This document shows positions 58,978 to 64,000 of a stretch of DNA of 64,000 nt, piece after piece. The notes under the pieces are model-generated. The model ran no database searches. It had not been told where the DNA came from and was given only the letters and a program-made list of their open reading frames with translations. The stretch is from 55-13 sp964501275. Lineage in GTDB: Bacteria; Armatimonadota; Fimbriimonadia; Fimbriimonadales; Fimbriimonadaceae. The position numbers and the translations under genes were made by a program. The stretch lies in NCBI GenBank assembly GCA_964501275.1, contig CAZCSP010000003.1:127933-191932 (forward strand). Reading direction: 5' to 3'. Position 1 is the first letter of the stretch. Every line of letters begins with the position of its first letter.

Positions 58978-60984
58978 CTACTTCCCGTCCAAAAGCATTG
59001 GCATATAGAGACCGCCCACTACCGACCGTGCCTGAAACCCCGCCATCTTGCCGTCGTGGGTGTGGAACCAGTCGGTCATCGGGACGCGCGAGGTTGTCTC
59101 GGTCGCCCACTTCCACAGGGGAGCGATGTGCCGGTCGAACTCGGCTCTCGTGTCGGTCAGGCAGGCCGTCCACACACACCAGTCGAGTTTGGTGTAGGTG
59201 CTTCGGTTGTCCAGCGGAAGACCGTATTTGCCCATCCGCTTGGAGTAGGACGCCAACTCCTTCTGGTAAATCGCCTTCGGGAACAGGTTCAGCTTGAGAA
59301 CCTTGTCCCAAACCAGGTTGTATTTCTGGCTCCAGGTACCGGGCTTATCAAAGGCGAGTCGGAAGCAGTCGCCGTCGTCCGCCATCTTCACCCACTCCTT
59401 GGCCATCTTTTCGGCTTCGGCGCGGACTTTGCCAGCCCGGACATCGTTCTTCCCGAGCAGCGTCGTTCGGGCTTTGGCATATGATCCAAGCGCCACGATG
59501 GCTTTCAGAGAGAGGTTGGCGTTGTGCGCCAGATGCCCGGCAAAGTCGTCGGTGCAGAGCTGGTTGTCGGGATCAAGTCCCTTCTCCATGAGATAGGTCG
59601 CCCACTTGTCGAAGATCGGCAGATACTCCCTGACAAACTCCTTGGAGCCGCCCATCTCTACCAATGCCGCCGCTAGTATTAGCATGTTGCCGCACTCCTC
59701 CACTGGCATTTGGTTCTCCTCGGTTCGCTCCCCGCCGCCATAAACCTGCCCATTTGCCAGCGGGTATTGTCCCAGATCGTGGGGCGCGAAGGGGAATTTC
59801 CATCGAGGAGTCGCGGAATAGATCATCAAAGGCCGCAGGTTCGCCTCTAGCAGCTCAGGATTCAGCCACAACATGATTGGTGCTGCGGGATAGAGGACGT
59901 CGACCGTCCCGATGCAGCCGTTGCTGTAGTTCTCCTTGCTGAGCATCATCGGTTTGCCATCGATGTCCGCGACGATCTTGTGGGCCGCAAACGCCTGCCG
60001 GTAGGAAAGCACCGCGAGATCGGCATACTCGACTCCTCCTCGCTTGGCCGTCTCACTTCGGATCTTCTCATCCAGCTTTTCCGCTTCCTGCGTCCACGTC
60101 CTGCCCTTGTCCAGCGCATTTTTCAGCACCGCCTCAAAGGAGCCCAAGTGATATCGGGCATAGCTCGGAACCGGTCGGCGCAGCCACTCCAGCGAGTCGA
60201 TATCGTCGTAGGCCATCGCGACCACTTTCTCATTCCCGCTGGGCAGGTCGAAGGCAGTGGCAAGGACCGGCCAGTTGCGGTTGGCGGGGCGGGGCATCTC
60301 GAGGTCGTCGCTGGTCGGAAGCGACCCGTCTTTGTAGAACGACCCTCGACATTCGCCATCGCTGTTCAATGCCGATTTGGCCCCGGTCGGCGGGATCATG
60401 TAGAGGTAACCCCAGTCGATCCGGTGGTCGTCGCCCGAGCGGTTCAAGGTCTTCTGCTCCTGGGTCCCCATGCGAATCGCCTCGGCTCCCGCAACCTTCA
60501 CCCGACCCCACTGAACCTTCTGGTCCACCTTGTCTACCACCCATTCGGAGGTGGCATCCATATAGACCTCGACTCGGTGAGCCTTACCGTCGGTCGCCTC
60601 CCAAGAGAATCGGACATAGGCAACGGGGGTTGAGAGCGCAATCAGATCATTCGCGAAGGCCGGAGAGGTGAACTTAACGCGCAATCGAATTCCATCGCCT
60701 TCAAAGTCATAGTGGGTCGTGGTCGCCTCGACTCGGCATTCGACTTGGCTCAAAGCTGGCCACTCGCCTCCCGGAGTCCCTGCCCACCGGTAGGTCTTTC
60801 CATCGATCTGAACCAGCCCGCAAAGCGCCTGGACCGTCCCTGTCCAGTGCCTAGACCAGCCATCGGTCAACCGGTCGTTAAAGCTCCAGATGCTGAAGAA
60901 CGGGTCGTGGGCGATGAGGGGAATGGCGGGCGGGCGGAAAGCGGAGGGGTTCATGGCAAGGGAGGCTGTGATCAGCGCAATCAT
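58978..60984 (-). CDS. GtaA-family (DUF4964/DUF5127/DUF4965) glutaminase-like protein
   Basis: 668 residues. Domains in order: a short export signal or leader (MIALITASLA), DUF4964 (PPAIPLIAHDPFFSIWSFNDRLTDG), DUF5127 beta region (PAFANDLIALSTPVAYVRFSW) and a C-terminal (alpha/alpha)-barrel (DUF4965/DUF1793) with EECGNMLILAAALVEMGG, KWATYLMEKGLDP and DFAGHLAHNANLSLKAIVALGSYA. Founding member GtaA is a fungal extracellular glutaminase; bacterial relatives are found in polysaccharide loci. Enzyme activity not proven by sequence. Confidence 0.86.
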   Translation of the reverse strand: MIALITASLAMNPSAFRPPAIPLIAHDPFFSIWSFNDRLTDGWSRHWTGTVQALCGLVQIDGKTYRWAGTPGGEWPALSQVECRVEATTTHYDFEGDGIRLRVKFTSPAFANDLIALSTPVAYVRFSWEATDGKAHRVEVYMDATSEWVVDKVDQKVQWGRVKVAGAEAIRMGTQEQKTLNRSGDDHRIDWGYLYMIPPTGAKSALNSDGECRGSFYKDGSLPTSDDLEMPRPANRNWPVLATAFDLPSGNEKVVAMAYDDIDSLEWLRRPVPSYARYHLGSFEAVLKNALDKGRTWTQEAEKLDEKIRSETAKRGGVEYADLAVLSYRQAFAAHKIVADIDGKPMMLSKENYSNGCIGTVDVLYPAAPIMLWLNPELLEANLRPLMIYSATPRWKFPFAPHDLGQYPLANGQVYGGGERTEENQMPVEECGNMLILAAALVEMGGSKEFVREYLPIFDKWATYLMEKGLDPDNQLCTDDFAGHLAHNANLSLKAIVALGSYAKARTTLLGKNDVRAGKVRAEAEKMAKEWVKMADDGDCFRLAFDKPGTWSQKYNLVWDKVLKLNLFPKAIYQKELASYSKRMGKYGLPLDNRSTYTKLDWCVWTACLTDTRAEFDRHIAPLWKWATETTSRVPMTDWFHTHDGKMAGFQARSVVGGLYMPMLLDGK

Positions 60985-61144
60985 CTTCTGAGCTTCTCAC
61001 ATCGGGGGTGGGAAATCAACATTGACTAATCGCTGAAATTGGAGGTAAGGATCCTCGCAGAGCGGTCACGCGCCCCTTTCCAACCGGGAGAACCAGCGAG
61101 AGAGGTGCATAACGACCCTTAGGCACGACGCCAGATACAGGCAA

Positions 61145-61492
61145 TCACTCATCCACACGTGAGAAGTAGATCACGGTGACGCGGTGTTCGGGGGTGATGA
61201 GGTCGCCGTAGATTCGGGAGAGCATCTCGATGACCTCATCATGGGTTCGGAACTCGGGATTCTCCCGCTCAATATCCCGAGGCGACAGTTCGGATATCTT
61301 CTTCACCTCGACCCGGTCCAAGATCGCCGAGTACATCTTCTGGCGACGCCCGAAGCGGGGGCCGACCGTGACCCAGACGATCATTCCGGTCTGATATTTA
61401 TCAGACTTGTCTCCCATACGGATCGTGACCGTTTTACGATTGTTACGGATGACGTCGCCATACAGGTCGGAGTAAAAGTTGAGCGCAAACAT
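61145..61492 (-). CDS. ASCH-domain-like protein
   Basis: 115 residues from ATG 61492 (MFALNFYSDLYGDVIRNNRK). Beta-barrel pattern NRKTVTIRMG, GMIVWVTVG and HRVTVIYF fits the ASCH/PUA-like RNA-binding fold. Lys and Arg at the pocket (RKTVTIRMGDKSDKY) are as in the family. Role unknown. Confidence 0.7.
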   Translation of the reverse strand: MFALNFYSDLYGDVIRNNRKTVTIRMGDKSDKYQTGMIVWVTVGPRFGRRQKMYSAILDRVEVKKISELSPRDIERENPEFRTHDEVIEMLSRIYGDLITPEHRVTVIYFSRVDE

Positions 61493-61543
61493 CGGAAGCC
61501 TATTATCGGCTATAACGGGTCTTCCGCGCACGGGGGGTTGGGA

Positions 61544-62416
61544 ATGGTCTGGTTAATTTGGATTCTGCTTGCGGTCTGGCTGCTTCTCAACTTCGTGGTG
61601 GTCCTGATTGCGATCCGCCCGCCCCGCATCCCTTCGATCTGCTCTCCCGGCGCAATCGGCGCTCCCCAAGAGATCGTCACGATCAAATCCCACGACCTCA
61701 TCGAGCTCTCCGGCTGGTGGGTGCAGGGGTCGCATCCGACCTCCGTTGCCATCCTGTGCCACGGATATTTCCTCTCCAAGGGCGAGTTGGCCCCTATCGC
61801 CTATATGCTGTGGCAGCAGGGTTTCTCCAGCCTGCTTTTCGATTTTCGGGGCCATGGAAAGTCGGATGGGGCCGTTTGCTCTTTTGGCTATCACGAGCGG
61901 AACGACGTGCTTTCGGCGATGGAGTGGGTGCGCAAGCGAAACCCGGATGCGCGGATCGTTCTGATCGGGAGCAGCATGGGGTCGGTGGCCTCGGCTCTGG
62001 CCTGGGCCGAGAACCCGGAGATGGCGGATGCCCTAGTCTTGGACAGCGCCTACGCCAACTTGGGCAAAGCGGTGGGAGGCTGGTGGCGGTTTATCGGGGG
62101 AACCTGGCTGTCGATCCTCTTCTGGCCCGCCGCCCGGATAGGGGTCCTCTTCCTGGGTTTCAACCCGTTTGCGATCAAAGTGCCGGAGTTTTTGGAGCAG
62201 TTGAGGGGCAGGCCGATGCTGTTCATGCATGGGACCGACGATCCAGTGGCTCCGGTGAAGCAGGCGGGCAAGAACCTGCACGCGATGGGGCCGGGAGTCG
62301 AGGCGGTGTGGTTCGATGGGTGTAACCACTCGGAGGGTCGGTGGGAGCAACCGGAGACTTATCGCTCTGCGCTTTTGAGGTTCTTGAAAAAGAATAGCTT
62401 CTTTTCGGAAAGCTGA
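61544..62416 (+). CDS. Membrane-anchored alpha/beta hydrolase
   Basis: About 290 residues from ATG 61544. N-terminal helix (LIWILLAVWLLLNFVVVLIA), then alpha/beta-hydrolase: oxyanion CHGYFLSKGE, nucleophile Ser in GSSMGS, Asp in HGTDDPVAP and His in GCNHSEG. Resembles YfhR/BEM46-type esterases. Substrate unknown. A longer frame upstream is antisense to the ASCH gene. Confidence 0.9.
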   Translation: MVWLIWILLAVWLLLNFVVVLIAIRPPRIPSICSPGAIGAPQEIVTIKSHDLIELSGWWVQGSHPTSVAILCHGYFLSKGELAPIAYMLWQQGFSSLLFDFRGHGKSDGAVCSFGYHERNDVLSAMEWVRKRNPDARIVLIGSSMGSVASALAWAENPEMADALVLDSAYANLGKAVGGWWRFIGGTWLSILFWPAARIGVLFLGFNPFAIKVPEFLEQLRGRPMLFMHGTDDPVAPVKQAGKNLHAMGPGVEAVWFDGCNHSEGRWEQPETYRSALLRFLKKNSFFSES

Positions 62417-62443
62417 TGTATAATCTTGAAAGGAGGCTTGAAG

Positions 62444-62956
62444 ATGAAACTTCTCCATCTTGCGCCATACATTGGTCCGCTCCTATGCTTGGGAAGGTTG
62501 CCGTTTGCTTCCAGCCATGCGGTGGTAGCTCCTCCTATGGCTCCTCAACTGGGCGACCCCGGCTGCAGTACGTGTACCCTTGGTCAGCCTGCATCAGCTC
62601 CCGTTGAAGCCAAGGAACTCTTGGAGGCAAGTCGGGCTGTAGATGGACGCCATCCCATGGTCCTGAGCAGAGGGCAAGCTGTTTTTTTGGCACCGAACGT
62701 AAACCTCAACACGATGAATGCGTTCAATCTTCTCCTCGCCATCCGAGATCGACACCAGCTGGAAGATTTCGTGGTGGCCATCCCCAGTGGTTCGCTGGAG
62801 CGGGAAGCAAACCTTCCCCTCATTCGTTTGCCGTTCGCCTCCGGCGATAAGCTCCTTCCTCGCTTGGCCACGCCCAAAGGCGATGATGTGCGCCTGGAAG
62901 ACAACCTCAACCCCTACTTTGCCTCAACGTATTACGACCATGCCAAAAAACGTTAA
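62444..62956 (+). CDS. Exported protein of unknown function
   Basis: 170 residues from ATG 62444, with AAAGGAGG 8 bases upstream. Short hydrophobic N-terminus (LLHLAPYIGPLLCLGRLPFASSHA), a CSTC motif (GDPGCSTCTLG) and a soluble domain (MNAFNLLLAIRDRHQLEDFVVAIPSGSL) resembling redoxin folds only in its CxxC. No family confirmed. Overlaps the next gene by 17 bp. Confidence 0.6.
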   Translation: MKLLHLAPYIGPLLCLGRLPFASSHAVVAPPMAPQLGDPGCSTCTLGQPASAPVEAKELLEASRAVDGRHPMVLSRGQAVFLAPNVNLNTMNAFNLLLAIRDRHQLEDFVVAIPSGSLEREANLPLIRLPFASGDKLLPRLATPKGDDVRLEDNLNPYFASTYYDHAKKR

Positions 62957-63524
62957 ATCTCGCAATCATGGATTCTCCTTACTGGAGGTCCTGGTGGTCA
63001 TTGCTATCATCTTGGTCGTAGCTTCTCTGATGTTCACCGCCTTTGGCCAGGCCAAGGGTAAGTCCTTGGAAACGGTCAGCAAGTCCAACTTGCGCCAGTA
63101 CTACGCGGCCCTTCAGCTATATGCCAACGACCATGGAGCAATGCCAATGGGATTTCCCTATGATCCGGAGCTCACCCGATACCTGGGCGGCAAGTGGATC
63201 GAACCCCCGTTGGCAAAGCCCATTGCGGAACGTTCCTATAGGATCGAAGGAACCTATGTAATTCACGCTTTTCGTGACCACCCAATGTATCCCCAGATGC
63301 TCCGGGACTGTTTCGACGCCCGCGCCGGGCAAATGGCGATTGTTCACGATGCGCACTGGGCGACGCCAGAACAGGCGGCCTTTAACAAAGGAGGTTTTTA
63401 TCTCTATGTAAGAATGGACGGGTCTATTGGAAAGGAGTCGTCCGACATCATTTATGATATCGCAAGGTTTCCACATAAGTACCCATGCCCAGGGGGGTTC
63501 TGGCTTTGGGCGAATTTTAGGTGA
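62940..63524 (+). CDS. Type IV/II pseudopilin (general-secretion type)
   Basis: 194 residues from ATG 62940. Leader MPKNVKSRNHG then FSLLEVLVVIAIILVVASL, the prepilin cut site with Glu at +5. KSNLRQYYAALQLYANDHG is the pattern of DUF1559/GspG-like pseudopilins common in Planctomycetes and Armatimonadota. Start overlaps the previous gene. Confidence 0.86.
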   Translation: MPKNVKSRNHGFSLLEVLVVIAIILVVASLMFTAFGQAKGKSLETVSKSNLRQYYAALQLYANDHGAMPMGFPYDPELTRYLGGKWIEPPLAKPIAERSYRIEGTYVIHAFRDHPMYPQMLRDCFDARAGQMAIVHDAHWATPEQAAFNKGGFYLYVRMDGSIGKESSDIIYDIARFPHKYPCPGGFWLWANFR

Positions 63525-63876
63525 TGATAGGAATAGGATAATCCTCTTTATAACGCTCGAGATCGCCGTCGCGGCCTCTGTCTTTGCCACTCCCTGTTGG
63601 ACTATCTATAACTCGTGCGAGGGCACACTACCTTGCGACAACCCAATTGTAGAAATGGGAATTTATTTTCACATATACTGCGATGACACGACATCCTGCT
63701 CTTCGATGAATCCTTGCAGTGGAGCGTATCCCAGAATGAACAGGACGTCTACTAGGGTGGTTGGTTTGATGTATCAGGGGGATCCGCCTGAACGAGTTGA
63801 GTACGTACAGGCGCCAACGTATAGCACTGTCTCTTCCTGTTGCAACTGCAGCCAGCCCAACGTCGTGTGTGACTGA
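63427..63876 (+). CDS. Cys-rich exported small protein
   Basis: Frame from 63427 (or 63454). After about 35 residues a hydrophobic stretch (IILFITLEIAVAASVFA) precedes a Cys-rich part with about ten Cys (CWTIYNSC, CDDTTSCSSMNPC, SCCNC). Looks like an exported disulfide-rich protein. The start is uncertain because 98 bases overlap the pseudopilin. Confidence 0.4.
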   Translation: MERSRPTSFMISQGFHISTHAQGGSGFGRILGDDRNRIILFITLEIAVAASVFATPCWTIYNSCEGTLPCDNPIVEMGIYFHIYCDDTTSCSSMNPCSGAYPRMNRTSTRVVGLMYQGDPPERVEYVQAPTYSTVSSCCNCSQPNVVCD

Positions 63877-63903
63877 TGTGAGAACATCGCCACGGTCAAG
63901 CCT

Positions 63904-64000
63904 ATGGAACTAACCAACGCCCACAAGAGCAGGATCATGAGCGGATCGTTGCTATTCGTGCTCTGCATGATTTCGATCGCCGCGATCCTGTTTTGGGCGT
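63904..64000 (+). CDS. N-terminus of a membrane protein (partial, runs off right edge)
   Basis: ATG at 63904 opens MELTNAHKSRIMSG followed by a hydrophobic helix SLLFVLCMISIAAILFW, with no stop before the window ends. Too short to identify; it follows the Cys-rich gene by 27 bp. Confidence 0.45.
   Translation, partial: MELTNAHKSRIMSGSLLFVLCMISIAAILFWA

Overview
This 64 kb window reads as a chromosomal stretch of a free-living, GC-rich (about 60% by eye), diderm bacterium. A BamA-type outer-membrane protein with POTRA repeats, a Tat-exported Rieske protein and lipoprotein-like signal peptides indicate two membranes. The mix of pseudopilins, a DUF1080 protein, a GtaA-type glycoside/glutaminase-like protein, an S9 peptidase and CUT1 sugar transporters would fit Armatimonadota (Fimbriimonadia-like). 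That placement is an inference from gene content and style, not something the sequence proves. Many starts lack a Shine-Dalgarno sequence and several are GTG or TTG in 1-8 bp overlaps with the previous stop.

Layout. 1-9.4 kb: end of an unknown gene, threonine ammonia-lyase (ilvA), a two-gene sugar ABC transporter whose binding protein is fused to a permease, purE, a zinc-ribbon membrane protein and a small-molecule kinase. 9.4-20.4 kb: BamA-like protein, a HAD phosphatase, a dipeptide-epimerase/DUF1611 pair that matches the DgcA-DgcN D-glutamate pathway, an AAA/DUF4143 ATPase, a small decayed gene with two amber codons, a DUF1080 protein, and a tightly overlapping run of yebC, rhomboid protease, acyltransferase and tatD. 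20.4-34.6 kb: an Mrr-nuclease/FHA fusion, a hairpin-rich repeat, an S9 peptidase, a three-gene pseudopilin operon, pyrG, a split CoA-transferase (scoA/scoB) interrupted by an oppositely oriented membrane protein, gapA and an alcohol dehydrogenase.

34.6-55.5 kb is the most interesting part: a nitrate-reduction and molybdenum-cofactor island. It carries a NasA/NarB-type nitrate reductase, NarK, a SLAC1/TehA-type channel, NnrS, a Crp/Fnr regulator, MobA, a NarI-like di-haem membrane protein, ModA and ModB, a 4x[4Fe-4S] protein, a Rieske protein, nitronate monooxygenase, hemerythrin, MoaA, a MoaC-MogA fusion, MoeA, MoaD and a MoaE-MoeB-rhodanese fusion. At its right edge lies tRNA-Arg(CCT). At its left edge lies a fragment of the 3' half of the same tRNA in the same orientation, as expected for an integrated element. 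Five copies of a 16-bp palindrome (TATGAY-N4-RTCATA) sit about 42-48 bp before the start codons of six transcription units inside the island and nowhere else that I noticed. They are the probable operators of the island's own Crp/Fnr protein. The genes fit together as nitrate uptake (NarK, TDT channel), quinol oxidation (cytochrome b, Rieske, Fe-S), catalysis (bis-MGD nitrate reductase), cofactor supply (Mo uptake and Moco synthesis) and handling of NO or nitro by-products (NnrS, hemerythrin, nitronate monooxygenase).

55.5-64 kb: a LolD/MacB-type ATPase, a lipoprotein zinc protease with a long Gly-Thr-Thr repeat, a transglutaminase-like protein, a GtaA-family protein, an ASCH protein, an alpha/beta hydrolase and a second pseudopilin locus that runs off the right edge. 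Palindromic repeats are scattered throughout, including two copies of one MITE-like element.
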